Positions 19,719 to 30,982 of a DNA stretch of 64,000 bases are shown one piece after another. Position numbers and translations under genes: made by a program. The notes beneath the pieces were generated by a model. It was not told where the DNA came from, searched no databases, and was given only the letters and a program-made list of their open reading frames with translations. The stretch covers positions 78,158,198-78,222,197 of the forward strand of contig CM076193.1 in the NCBI GenBank assembly GCA_038277395.1, written 5' to 3'. Source of the stretch: Dryocosmus kuriphilus (Eukaryota; Arthropoda; Insecta; Hymenoptera; Cynipidae). The number at the start of each line of letters is the position of its first letter. Positions within the stretch are counted from its first letter, which is position 1.

Positions 19719-20578
19719 ATGGATGAAAAATATAACATTTTTAGTCTGAGTATGATTCTTCAAAAAAGAGAAAAAACACTTCAGTGGTTGAGACAAATTG
19801 AACTCATTCCAACTGAACGATTTTGCTCAAAACACAAGAAAAAAATTACTCTTTTAGAGTCTGAAATGACTTGCGGCCAGTTCTTGTGTTATAAAGCAGG
19901 TAAGTATCGTCACACAAATACCGTTGCGGAAAATACGTAGTTTGAGAGGTGTCACATTTCCGCAGCGGCATGTATGCTTACTTCTTATTGTTTCGCTGTA
20001 GGCTTCAATTTCGAACAAACCATCCGGGAAAGTAGCGTTGTCGAAGGTCAGTCAGTATGGAGATCTGCATGGTTACTCTTGACAGTCAATTCGAAGAGGA
20101 AGGTCGCATTGGAGGTGTCGTTAAAGTAGTTGAAATAGATGAGTGCCAGATCGGGCATCGAAAATACGAGCGAGGACGTGTAGTGGAAGGATCATGGATT
20201 CTCGGAATGATTCACAGAGATCATCCTTACAACTATCGGTTGGAAATCTGTCCCGATAACAAGAGAGATCAGGGTACTCTAATCAGATTAATAAAAAAGC
20301 ATGTAGCAGAAGGGACAGAGATTCACACCGATTGTTTTGTTCACCAAAGTGTTAATCATTCCGAGGAGTTTGTGAATAGCGATACCGGAGCACACACTCA
20401 AAACATCGAGTCATCTTGGCGGTGGATGCGACGATTCCTCTCACGAGGAGGAGTGCACAAGAGCAATCTTGCAGATCACCTCTGCGAATTTTTGTGGCGG
20501 CGAAGGCTCAAGAGAATAGATGCTGATCCATTTAAAGAACTAATCGCAAATATTAAAGTATGCTACCCTGGCCACTGA
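19719..20578 (+). pseudogene. Merlin transposase (DDE, IS1016/IS1595-like), two exons
   Basis: Exon 1 (19719-19899) starts MDEKYNIFSLSMILQKREKT and carries the LIPTERFCSKH zinc-region start typical of the family. An intron of 102 bp (19900-20001) has strong GTAAGT and TTGTTTCGCTGTAG signals. Exon 2 (20002-20578) reads VVEIDECQIGHRKYERGR (first D), GTEIHTDCF (second D), VNHSEEFVNSDTGAHTQN then IESSWRWMRR (the E), and ends DHLCEFLWRRR. Only about 25 residues separate the second D and the E, against about 36-38 in Merlin, and HTDCF runs straight into VHQSVNHS, so roughly 11-13 residues are deleted. A one-base frameshift lies near 20046. Probably inactive. Confidence 0.85.
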
Positions 20579-20924
20579 TTATAATCAGCATTCTCAATTG
20601 AAGTAAATGCATATATATTTCGTAATAATAAAATTTTAAAAAATCCAAAAAAAAAATTAATGAAAAATATTACAAAATATAAAAAAAAAAATGCTCTTCA
20701 AAATACTCCAACCTTCCCGCGGTGAAGAGCGTGAGTAGGTACCAAGCCGAAACCAATGGAGATACAATGCAAAAACAAAGATCTATTGTACAGGTAGGTG
20801 GATAAACAACATTATACCTGTGATCAATCACACGGGTGCCTTTCCGCCCCCACGTATTTCCGCAACTAGTCAGTGAATGTGTAGCCCCCTCCCCCCCCTT
20901 AACCTTGGAAAAGGGGGACGAGTG
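20579..20924. other. 3' non-coding part of Merlin
   Basis: AT-rich after the transposase stop, then a short GC-richer patch with two inverted CTCTTC/GAAGAG motifs (20693 and 20722). Nothing else seen. Confidence 0.4.
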
Positions 20925-21570
20925 GGACCGAACACATTTCCGTAACTTTCTTCATCTTTTTCTTGTTTTTCCAACTCAATCCTCTTTTTCTCCAAAAATA
21001 ATGGTTTTAGGCAAAAAGGGTATATAAGCAAAAAGATGTATTTTTATACTAGCTAAAACTTTTGTTATAAACATTTTTCTAAATTCTGCGTAGTTACTGA
21101 CACAAACGCAAAAAAACGTGATTTTTATGGTGTTTTTATGGTTTTCACCATGAAAATCGCTTTATCGACAATTTTCATGATCATATTCGTAATCAGCGCG
21201 TCAAATTACATAAAAATGAGAAGTTTCAACAAAATTGGAAAAAAGCGTTACCGAACGCATTTCCTTAACTTTCTTCGTCTTTTTCTTGTTTTTCCAACGC
21301 AATCCTCTTTTTCTCGAAAAATAATGGTTTTAGGCAAAAATATATTCTACAAGAAAGATGTATTTTTATACTAGCTAAAACTTTTTTTAAAAACATTTTT
21401 CCAAATTCTGCGTATTTACTGAGATAAACGCAAAAAACATTACTTTTATGGTGTTTTTTATGGTTTTCACCATGAAAATCGCCTAGTCGCCAATTTTCAC
21501 TATCATATTCGTAATCAGCGCGTCAAAATACATAAGTACACGAAGTTTCAATAAAATCGGAGAATTCAGC
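20925..21570. repeat. Tandem duplication in the right Merlin terminus, about 317 bp unit
   Basis: ACCGAACACATTTCCGTAAC at about 20933 and ACCGAACGCATTTCCTTAAC at about 21250 start two similar units that both run through TTCTTGTTTTTCCAA, AATAATGGTTTTAGGCAAAA and ATCATATTCGTAATCAGCGC. The outer unit is the TIR; the left TIR has only one copy. Confidence 0.7.
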
Positions 21571-22299
21571 TATTCGGAACTGCACCCAAAATCACTAAAG
21601 TTTTGAAACATTCCCAAAAACTACTTCGATGTAAGTACTTTATTGTAGTATTTTTTTTTTATATCTATTAAATCATGGAAATAGGTAAAACGGCCGAGAC
21701 TTAAATTTCACAACTTTTTGGCAACGATCTTTATGTACATTTGATTGATTCAAACCTAACATATTTGATTCAAATACACCATTGTTTAAATCAAACAAAT
21801 AACATCTTTAAAACGGAGTCGAGCAAGTGTTTGTTTGATTCAAAGAAATATTCTTCTCAGGGTCTAAGCTATCTGTTTATCAATAATCTATAGCAAAAGA
21901 TGTAATTGTGAGAAAAAACAATATATGTAACAGTAGGTGCCATACTCAGTATACCGTATGGGTTTTTTCGTTGCCAGTAAGTAATTTATGATGCTCTAGT
22001 TTTAATCCAAAAAGCATTCTTTAGACGCTAAAAATATTTGTTTTTACAAATTTTATTTATTTTTAACTTTTTAACCATAAAAAAATTAAAAAGAACTACA
22101 AAAATTAGATTAGGTACTTATAACCCGCGTACAAATTTTTCGTCTGGGAAATATCTGGAAGAAGTCTAGACTTTATCCGATATGCCTGGCATGTCTGGGA
22201 TCGGTTCAGAAGCCAAACTTATGCCTAGCTAACGTCTAGCTCGGTTTATGACTCTAGGTTGCGAGACTTGAATTTATAATTATTGCAAAAAAAGACGAA

Positions 22300-22410
22300 A
22301 TGCTAGATATGCTAGACATATCTCTAGAAATGCAAGACATTGCTAGGCATATCTCTAGCAATACCAGACATTGCTAGACATATAACTGGCAATGTCTAGC
22401 AGTGACTAAA
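22300..22410. repeat. Degenerate minisatellite of GCTAGACAT units in X-A
   Basis: Repeats of TGCTAGACATATCTCTAGAA / TGCTAGGCATATCTCTAGCA at about 25-40 bp spacing. The matching part of X-B (60420-60445) has only about one unit, so copy number differs between the two copies. Confidence 0.6.
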
Positions 22411-23431
22411 TATTAAAAATTTTAATTTGTTAAGTTTTGAAGTTACTACTGCAAAAGTTAGAAATTCAGAAGCCACGGGTTTCAATGATTTAAGATATCT
22501 AAAACAATTTTTTAAAGTTTAAAAATGGAATAAATATAATGTATCTTGTAAACGGAATGTGAGATACGTCAAAACAGACAACATTTTTGGGTTCTACTCC
22601 AGAAGAATATAAAATATGATTTATAATGATAAAATATATTTAATGAGAATTTCGTAAATAAATATACTGAATGAGAATTTCATAAATATATTTAATGAGA
22701 ATTTCAAAAATAAATACAGTTAACAACTTGAAAGAAATGATAAAAGGCTAGACAATTTCTAGGAAATGTCCCAAATATCCATCGGATATTTGGATACATG
22801 CCTGGGATTGTTCCAGAAGCCAGATATACTTGTCTGGCAGAAGTCTGGCAGTATATCTGGGAGAAGTCTGCGATATGTCTACCTATTTATTTCAAACGAA
22901 TATAATTTTTTCTACAGTAGATAAATAAAACATATCGATTAGCTACATTTGAAATAGCAATTATTTTAATTTAATTAATCGTTATTAGTCAAATTTAAAT
23001 ATTAATTATAATTTTTTTCAGTAGAAAAGTGTATCAAAAAAATTAGTGAAAATAATACTTTAACTAGATTTTTATTTAATAACATAATAACCTACAATTT
23101 TTAAATAATTCAATTTTTAAAATTTGATTAAAAATTTGCTAAATATTAATAAATTAAACCAATGACTGACTTTTTGCTTTTGGTTTTGAAAATTATATTT
23201 ATAAAATTTTATTACAATATTTGCTCGGTGCACATTGGGCCAGGAGACCTCCAAAAGTGTCCGAAAGTCCAATTTCAGAATTGATTAAAGGGATCGTATT
23301 ATCGTTTTCTAGACAAATGAATGTACTTAAAACTAAATTTTCATAAACATTACTCTACCAAATTTTTTTGTTTTGCTAGACTATTGTCTCAAGTTTCGAA
23401 GGCACAATTTATGGGAATATACATGGAAAAA

Positions 23432-24675
23432 ATCTGCCCTCTTCTCGGGCACATTCTCATCGCGCGCTTCGCGCGAAGTATGAGCGCGCCTAGGGCGCGC
23501 GGTCTGGCGCTCGTCGCGCTCCGATATATTTAAGCCTCGCGCTCGGATGTTTTTGGTCCATCGTGCTCGGTATTCGTTACGTGGGTCTTAAAATTTCGAA
23601 ACACTTACTTTTAATGAGATAATTAAATTTGAATTTTTTATTAAAAATTACAAACGAAATTATTTTACTTAAGGCTCTATCGACCTTAAGGAATACATTC
23701 TCATCATGACACTCGCGTTTCGCGCTCGGCAATTGATTTTTTTTTAAATCCATTGTAGATTAGTAAAATCTTTTTCTGATGTTCGAAATTTTCACAAAGC
23801 AGGTTTTCGATTCCTAAAAGTAAAACGATGAGTCTTATGAATAAAATTTCTAGCTTTTTCCAAGATGAACAATTCTGCTTTTTTATATTCTCATGTCTTG
23901 CATAATTTTGCTGGAAAGTGGGTATCTTCATATTGAATTTCATATTTCACGAATAACTCAAGAACTATGCGATTTTAGAAAAAAAATATAGGAAGCAATT
24001 TTTTAGATCTTTTTCAGTTAAACAACTTTGTTTATTATCATTTCTTTTGTATCTTGCATATTTTGGCGGGGAATTTGATTTTTTAATTTTTTAATAGCGT
24101 TTTCTCGATTAAAACCAGAACCGTGCATTTTATCAAAAAATAGTATCAGATTTTGTAGATCTTTTTGAGTTGAACAATTTTGTTTATTATCATTTTTTAC
24201 GTATCTGAAATACTTTGCCGGCAAACCACAGTTGTTTATGTTTAATAACATTTCTTCGATTAAAAGAAAAACCGTGCACTGTATCAAAAAACGGTTAAGA
24301 CAAAACAATTTTGGTTATGTACATATTTTCTGTATGTCGCATAGTTTAGCCGGAAAATGGATTTTTTGATTTTGTGAAAACCGTTTTTGATGGATAAAAC
24401 TATAACCGTTGTTCAAAAGTTGCTGGTTAACGAACTCGTCCTTACTTTTGACGCTCTAAAGAAGTGTGCCAAAGCGCAACCCAATCCGCTTAGTCCTTCG
24501 AAAGTTATCGTGTTCACATACTACTACAACAACGACGACAACGACAGACAGACACCAACGTAAAACATGTTTTTTTCGGATTCAGGAGGTCATGAAACGT
24601 CGACATTTCATGAAATCCGCGAAACTCAGTTTCCACATAAAACTAATACCTTCTCATTGAGATGAGAATGTAAAA
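23432..24675 (-). mobile_element. GH repeat, complete copy
   Basis: Runs from a decayed terminal stem-loop GCCCTCTTCTCGGGC (23436-23450) to GATGAGAATGT at 24661-24671. The loop bases differ from the family core, so this copy has lost the GCGAAGC motif at its end. Internal hairpins near 23465 and 23710 remain. The ORF-like block has changed (about 24389: MDKTITVVQKLLVNELVLTF in an altered frame). Confidence 0.85.
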
Positions 24676-26864
24676 ATAGTCACTTAAAAATCCAGTGATT
24701 TTGTATAATACTTTTAGATAGGTAAGAAAATCTATTAACCTTCATAACCTTCCGTATTCACGAAAATAATGAATCATCATCCGAAAAGCATGTAACAGCA
24801 TGTATCAGACACAGAGCTGCGAATTCTAAGTGACAGTCACTGAAAATTCAAAACACGAAAGCCTCTATTCTGTAAGACAGATCTAGGAATTCCATCTGAC
24901 AGTCTATGAAAATCCATTAAAAAGACTTTTCAACAAAAAGAAAAAGTATTTTTGAAATAAATTATTGTTTTTATAATCTTCATTTGGTACGTTTATGAAC
25001 ACGAGCGGATCCAGCAGGTGGGGGGGGCTGGAAGGGGCCATCCATAGCTTGGAAGACACCACTTTAAGGTTGTAATTCTCCCTCCACTTAAATCACCAAT
25101 GGAATATGGACCTTTGAGCGATATACGTGCGTAAACAGGTGATTGATAATTTGTGTGATTACATCATTCATCTTTGGCTCATGCCTCGGCTGATACTGCA
25201 AATTTAACGCTCGTTGCAATCACCTGTTTTACGAACTTGTATCACAAATAACTATTCCCACACTGTTCTACTGTACAGTTTAGGACCATGTTTGAATCAA
25301 GTGTTTTTTGAATGGTCCAGGAATAACGTAAAATATATTACATCCAGAGGACTTCTGGATTATGTTCAGCTGTTTTCCATTCAGAAATTCCTTCAAAGTA
25401 CAATTTTAATGTCTTAGTTTGTTAACAAATTATGTGGCCGTCTCGGGACGTCCGCGCCCGGTAGAAGTGAATAGGTAGTCTGGTAGACGCTCGATAGGCG
25501 ACATTTCCGTTCGGTCGGTCGATTGCTCGCCCATTCACTGTTCAATGAAAAGTGTACCGGGTGTGCCTATAGAGTATTCACTTCAAAAACTGCTTTACCG
25601 AAAGGCACCCTAGGAAATTCACTAAAAGTTATATTATGTAAATTTTCGTTTTCTTCGCAATAATTTCACGTTCACTTCTTTCTCAACTTTCTTTCAATAA
25701 TCGCGCCGTTTAACAATCTCGAAGGGCAAAATGTCGATTTACGACTGGGGTCTTTCTAGAGTGAGACGAGCTCGTGCTCGAAGCGTCACTGGTCCGGAAT
25801 GTTACACCCTCGTTGTCTGCATACCAAAAACAGTATGTTTGTTCTCGATGTACGGAGTAACTTTACGAAGGTAAAACGCTAAAACGTTGCACGACAGAAT
25901 CGAACTTCTCCCCCTAAACTTCCGATGAAGTGTAAAAGGGGGTTCGTTCTTCGTTCAAGGTTCCTCCCAGGATGTTTATTTATCTTGTTTTACCTGACCT
26001 CCAAACTAAAGTTTTCATAACTTACACATGAAATCCGTACAGTTGGGCCACTAATTAATTATTATCAGTATCAACATTGTTTACATTTACTTAGTGTTGA
26101 AAAAAGTAATTAGAGTTATATTTTTCTTATAAGCAAATGATTGATTGAAAGCACTTTTTCCAGGATTAGCAGGACTCGAATATTTTATTTTTCTGCCGTC
26201 CCAAATTAGTGTCCCATTATTGTTCTACTTAGATTTTTTTTGCATACACCAGATTACAGGATTAAAATGAAGATTACATGCATTACATGAGAGATTATAT
26301 AGTTTATAACAGAGATTACATGAATGTGTGTAAAGCATATTACAAAAGTAGATAACCCCTCGGCTCACTCATTCGAAATGCAGATACTGCCATTGAACTT
26401 GGGACGAATTTTAAAAAATTTACACGTGTATATGTAAACTTAAGATTCTATAGTGCGTATGGAAAAAAAGCTCTTTACTCAGAATTCTAATTGCTATGAA
26501 AACTTTCGTTTTGAAGTCAAAGACATTCCCTTAATGTTTCATTTAAAAAATTTTTCTTCTGTCTCCGCATCGTAGATATAGCTAAAAATCACAAAAAGCA
26601 ACACACTTCCTTAAATTTTAAAACAAAAACATTTTTTTGTTTTAAAATATAAATTATAGTTTAATATACAAATACTTCACCCAAGTTTTATGAGAAAATA
26701 TTTGGTTTTATAACAGATGAATTTAAAATTTCATTATAATAAATTTTTAAAAACCCATTTATTCACAAAATGTGTAAAACCAAAAAATAAAAATATATAT
26801 TCCTCCGTCGACCCTGGCTTTTTCAACGCAACTTTTTGGCATTTTTTTGTCAAGAAAGTTCAAG
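24676..26864. other. Region without a recognised element
   Basis: About 2.2 kb of AT-rich sequence with a GC-richer centre (25420-25900). A short open frame at 25731-25874 is listed separately. Otherwise nothing identifiable on either strand. Confidence 0.4.
25731..25874 (+). other. Short 47-codon open frame, candidate exon of unknown gene
   Basis: ATG in a favourable insect context (GGGCAAAATGTCG) opens MSIYDWGLSRVRRARARSVT and runs 47 codons to a TAA that overlaps a donor-like AAG|GTAAAA at 25870. The base composition is more balanced than the surroundings. It could be a first coding exon or chance; no homology is recognised. Confidence 0.2.
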
Positions 26865-27261
26865 CAGGGTGGCGAGTAAAAAAGGATTTCAAAATTTCCT
26901 AATTTTTCCCTACGAAAATTGAAATTCCCTAATCACTTCTCAATTTTTTAACAAAGTCTGTCAGCCTGTTACAGTGCTTATTATTATTTAATAAATGAGT
27001 CGTTCGCATAAAAAAACATTTGAAATATATTCTACTTGAAAATTACATTATTATTCTTTGGCACGAATTAGCACAAATTTAACTTTTCTAATCACAGAAC
27101 AAACCGTAAAATAAAAAACGCATAAAATAAAATAAAATCAACAAACGAAACACTTGACATTTCTTGCAACACTTGAATTTCATCATTTAATGAGTCGACT
27201 TTTTTTCGAACTTCTTCTAATGCTCTGGCCCTCTTGGCTTCTAGTTCCTTTACTTGCAGAT

Positions 27262-29378
27262 TTAAAAGTCTCTTCTTAACATAGCTGCTGCCATGTTATG
27301 AAATTTGGCTTTTTTTCGGCGCTCCTCAACTGCTTCTTTAAAACGAGAGTACGCATTTCGCGCTGCGAGCATGACTTCTTTGGTAACATTGAATTCTTCG
27401 ACTCCACCAAGGGCAGTGACTGCGTCATAAACAGCTCTTCTCCCGACTAGAATTTCCTCCTTCATATTTCAAATAAGACATTTTTTATTCACTGACAAGC
27501 CTCGTTCGACGTTGGCGTTTCCGTGAGAAAGAACAGTGATCATTTTCATAGCTTTTTCGATGTTTTCACTAGGCTTGTTGGCTTACACATATTCCTGAAT
27601 TCACGAGCTGCTTTTGTCTACAATATTGACATCGAGCCAATTTTTATCAACGAGAGTCGTTAACAAAGTTCCCAATCTTTTTTTCCACAGTTTGAGATCA
27701 GCTGCAACGTATGGATCAAAGCAGCGAGAGCTTTTTTCAACGTACACGCAAGCGGAGAGCGTTCCCGCAACTTGCTAATAAATTTGATTATGCAATTCCT
27801 GTAGTCTTGATGGAACTGAAGAATTTCGAGGTCAGTGCAAGGCTTGATCTTCATTAGGGCAGCTTTAGTGGCGACTCCGAGGTGGATTTTTTCAACTGTC
27901 AGTACATTTTCCTCATTGCTCACAACAACTTCGTGTACTGAGGTTGCTTTTTCCATGACCTTAGTCTTAATGACACGTTCCATTTGATCATGCATGATAA
28001 CGGTAAGGGCATTATATAAAAATGGTACCAGAGGTGAGTCTGACTGGATTTCGGTCAAGAAGGGCTCGATGTTCTGTGACAAGGATTTGTAAAAAGCTAA
28101 CTTGGCTGTCTGCAAAGAGTCCTTACAGAACTTTTCAATAGTTGTGAAGCTATTGCAAGTCAGAGCTTTCGAATTTTTTGAGTTCTTATTAATGTACTGA
28201 ACGTACTTAATAATGTTGGGGAGCATGTCCGAAGCGCGCTGAGCGACATTATCATTATTTAGCCATCGAACGGCACAGAATTTGAGTGGGAAAATGGAAC
28301 ATTCAGTAGCGTCGGAGAAGGTTTGTCGTCGAGCTGGAACATCCTTGAAATAATTGTAAATTGCCCTTAAAAATTGCTCGAAGTTCCATCCTATTTCTTT
28401 GAAACCGCCTTTGAATGCACCATTCAAATTGAGAAGCCCACAACTACCAATCTCTAAAATTTCAGGATCATCCTTGTCCGTTTTGATATGGCCTTTGATG
28501 CCTTTTAAAAACTTAAAATTAACGTTCGTATCATCCACAGAAATTTTAAGAATTTTCTTCGGTCGAAGAGGTGATATGCCTTCCAAAAATACGATGAGCA
28601 AGTCTGATCCTCTGTCACGCCTCAAAAATAGTGACGTGAGGTATCGTCTCTTCACTTCTCCACCATCTTTTTGCCAGAACGAACACTTAAATCCATTTGT
28701 TGCTTTTGAGCAATTTTTTTGAGCGGTTCGTCGAATCCCACTGTCAAAAAATCACATTCCATTGCCTCGTGAACCAATTGTTTACTGAAGTACGGTGCCA
28801 AGACAAATACAATCGTTTAGCCAATCTTATCACGCTGCAGCTGCATTTTTTTTGCAATTTCACTGTCGGGAAACATTTTGGAAAAAAGCTTCACGTTTCG
28901 TCCTGCTGAGCGTAATGACTTATGAGTCATAATACTTTCAATGACCCGTATTATTTCTGCTCTGGTGACATCATCCTTGATTAAAAACCGCTGAATTCTA
29001 GACGGTGGCTTCTCCACTGTTTTTATCGGAGCTATCTGTGATGTAGAAGGCAAATTTACAACTTGGATAATTTGTGGCACAAGATGGTTTGAAGCAGACT
29101 TTTCACTGATAGCACTAATAGAATCAGTTTTCTGAGAAGACTCGTTGCAAAGAAGATTGCAGTGTATCCATGGTAGTTAAAGCATTCATCCCTTTTTTGT
29201 GCTTGTCACTTTTCATATGACTGATCAGAGTTCTTCGTCCCATATTGCTCAGGCTAAATGATTTTCCATTCCCACATCTAATACACTTTGCCGAAGTCGC
29301 ATCATTTTCAACTCGTGCTAGCCTCGGTTTGAATTCAGGATTTGCCAACCACTGAGTCTGAAAAGTGGTCATTTCCAA
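27262..29378 (-). pseudogene. hAT transposase of the 26.9-30.4 kb element
   Basis: N-terminal piece (29378-29124): KCIRCGNGKSFSLSNMGRRT then HMKSDKHKKG, a BED-like C2H2 zinc finger. Next piece (29080-28817): RSAGRNVKLFSKMFPDSEIA. After a frame break comes FLTVGFDEPLKKIAQ (first aspartate, about 28720), then from 28655 a 331-codon open stretch with KKILKISVDDTNVNFKFLKG (second aspartate), EILEIGSCGLLNLNGAFKGG, YNYFKDVPARRQTF and KFCAVRWLNN. A last piece at 27465-27262 reads MKEEILVGRRAVYDAVTALG. Catalytic aspartates are kept, but frame breaks near 28660-28820 and 29120, and the absence of a clear C-terminal dimerisation block, indicate a dead copy. The 331-codon stretch is the longest uninterrupted transposase piece in the window. 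Confidence 0.85.
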
Positions 29379-29846
29379 AAGACGTTAAAATCTACAAAGG
29401 AGGAAAATTATTTTCATTTACGCATAAAAAAGAGAGAAAATGAAATTTGAATTTGTGGTAAATGATAGTGTATTTGAATATATTTATTATTTAATAATAA
29501 AATAAAAAATTATTGCCTCATTTTTATTGTCAATTATATCATAGATAAAACTTACCGAAAACTAAAAACTAAGAATATCCAAATTAAACAATTTTTACGG
29601 AGACATCAAAACGATTCAATATAATATAATATGGGAAATCCCTTGCTCTTGGAAGTTGTGACGTCATCTAACGAAAAAATGGCCATATTCCCGTAGGGCA
29701 AACTAAATATCCAAGCCAACAACATACCTCCATTGACCTTCGCAAAAGCATTGCGATTGGCTAGAAGGGCTAGTGGTTTCACGCTTCCATACTCTATTGG
29801 TTGTTAAAAGAGGCTACGAGTTTCAACACGGTAGGATATCATTTGT

Positions 29847-30016
29847 CCAAGATATCATTTTACCAAAAAAGAAGACTAGATGGGAATACCGTGTTCATAA
29901 AATTGATGCATGATATGCATCCAGTTAAAAACACGGTATTCCCACCTAGTCTTCACACAGTGGTCATCAAAAGTTCTTTTTTGGTGAAATGAGATTTTGG
30001 TAAAATGATTTCTTGG
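29847..30016. repeat. Nested double palindrome (MITE-like) in the hAT leader
   Basis: The outer arms CCAAGATATCATTTTACC (29847) and GGTAAAATGATTTCTTGG (ending 30016) are inverted. Inside, GAAGACTAGATGGGAATACC is inverted against GGTATTCCCACCTAGTCTTC (29871-29954). The hairpin potential is strong. Confidence 0.65.
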
Positions 30017-30086
30017 AAAAAAGACACCCCACCTTTCAAAACCTTGTCTGTCTTTCAACCACGGTTCAATTAATATTTACAGTGAA

Positions 30087-30321
30087 GACTCTCAATTTGC
30101 AAGTTTTGAGGAGGAGTGTTGAAACAGATTGCAAATTCAGAGTTTTTCTGAACTAAACCTAGACGCACGGAGGGGAAACTGCGCACCACGAGTCAGATGT
30201 GAATGTGAATTTGTAACCTGACGTAAGCTCCGGTGTACATGTGCATTTCATTTTACGATCAAGTGGAGGGACAAGGAATGTAGCAGAAATTGCAATTTTA
30301 GAGGCTTGCAAATTGAGAGTC
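30087..30321. repeat. Inverted-repeat MITE in the hAT leader
   Basis: GACTCTCAATTTGCAAG (30087-30103) is the exact complement of CTTGCAAATTGAGAGTC (30305-30321). Weaker inverted matches (AACCACG...AGTG outward of both) suggest the true ends lie slightly further out. No coding content. Confidence 0.6.
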
Positions 30322-30454
30322 TCCACAGAACGTGGTTCACTTAGAATCTACTTTTACATTTGTTAGCTGAAATCCAAATTCCCTGATTTTTCCAGACTTT
30401 TTGAATTCCCTGATTTTTCCAGGTTTTCCAGATCGCTCACCATCCTGTCAAGCG

Positions 30455-30720
30455 ATTTAATAGCTCAGTTGGCTCAAGCCTGCGTTATACATATTTATAA
30501 GGCTAGGTAGTTTTAAGTATATTAGATAGGGGTCGAATACTCAGCGGGTGCGTTTTTTCAAAACATTAAAGCCTACCTCCGAGTCTCAAAGCGATCTTTG
30601 ACTGAGTACCTGACTGACAAATCTTTCGTTACTCTAGCTTAACCATCGCGTTTACACGCGATCTTACAAAGAGTGTCGGACTGCAGGACCTTTCGTTGTT
30701 CTAATGTAAACAGTTGAGTC
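30455..30720 (+). mobile_element. Possible tRNA-derived SINE fragment
   Basis: A-box-like TAGCTCAGTTGGCTCAAG at 30461 and B-box-like GGGGTCGAATACTC at 30529 are 68 bases apart, longer than in an intronless tRNA. A moderately GC-rich body follows (CCTACCTCCGAGTCTC). No A-tail or duplication was identified. Confidence 0.35.
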
Positions 30721-30982
30721 TGAACTATCTAATATCCGTTCTTAATTTCTGCATATTATTCACCTTAAGATGGCACATCGTGAAAATGAATTCCTTGATT
30801 TATCTTAGACGGAAAATCCGATTTCAACCACTGATCACCAGAATTTTAAATACGATTTCTCTATGAAATTTTTTTTTTTTTTTTTTCCATGTAACTGTCC
30901 GAACACGTCTGAAATAGTGGTAATATTTTATACAAACAAGACCAACCCATACACGCGTGCTGCAATACACATTCCATTTGAT

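Larger units (their letters stand above)
14875..21587 (+). mobile_element. Merlin DNA transposon, 6.7 kb, with nested insertion
   Basis: The termini are inverted for about 345 bp: GGATAAAGTTCCGAATTGCT at 14875 against GGGTGCAGTTCCGAATAGCT read on the minus strand from 21587. The flanks are AAAAGTCAC (14866-14874) and AAAATCAC (21588-21595), an aged 8-9 bp duplication; copy B of X has the single site AAAAGTAAC at 59795-59803. GG-starting TIRs, an 8-9 bp duplication and an IS1016-type DDE transposase inside (19719-20578) are the Merlin hallmarks. Most of the length is an inserted 4-kb element (15625-19658). Confidence 0.85.
12011..23215 (+). repeat. Repeat X, copy A (interrupted by two transposons)
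   Basis: The segments 12011-12214, 14645-14874 and 21588-23215 align in order with one continuous stretch at 59390-61590 (copy B). X begins CTAGTTTTTCGTTTATAG, includes CGTTACCCCGTATCCTAGTC and later TTAAATTTCACAACTTTTTG, and has no coding potential I can recognise. The right terminus seen in copy B (GTCCTGTGTCCCCCGAC) is missing here. The interrupting elements are annotated separately. Confidence 0.8.
26865..30447 (-). mobile_element. Complete hAT transposon, 3.6 kb
   Basis: Inverted ends CAGGGTGGCGAGTAAAAAAG (26865) and, read from 30447 on the minus strand, CAGGATGGTGAGCGATCTGG, with AATTCCCTRATTTTTCC motifs inside both ends. The flanks GTTCAAGC and GTCAAGCG look like one 8-bp duplication with a single-base loss. 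The transposase remnant lies on the minus strand; two palindromic insertions lie in its 5' non-coding part (29847-30016, 30087-30321). Confidence 0.8.

Noticed and set aside
15608..19726. Overlapping open frames in the inverted arms (for example 15608-15854 minus, 19432-19726 plus)
   Set aside because: They are the same sequence seen twice in inverted arms, open in two frames each with no recognised motif; the GC-rich arm composition explains the openness.
30461..30542. Intron-containing tRNA gene
   Set aside because: A- and B-box-like motifs are 68 bases apart, but no acceptor stem or convincing anticodon stem can be drawn; called only as a possible SINE.
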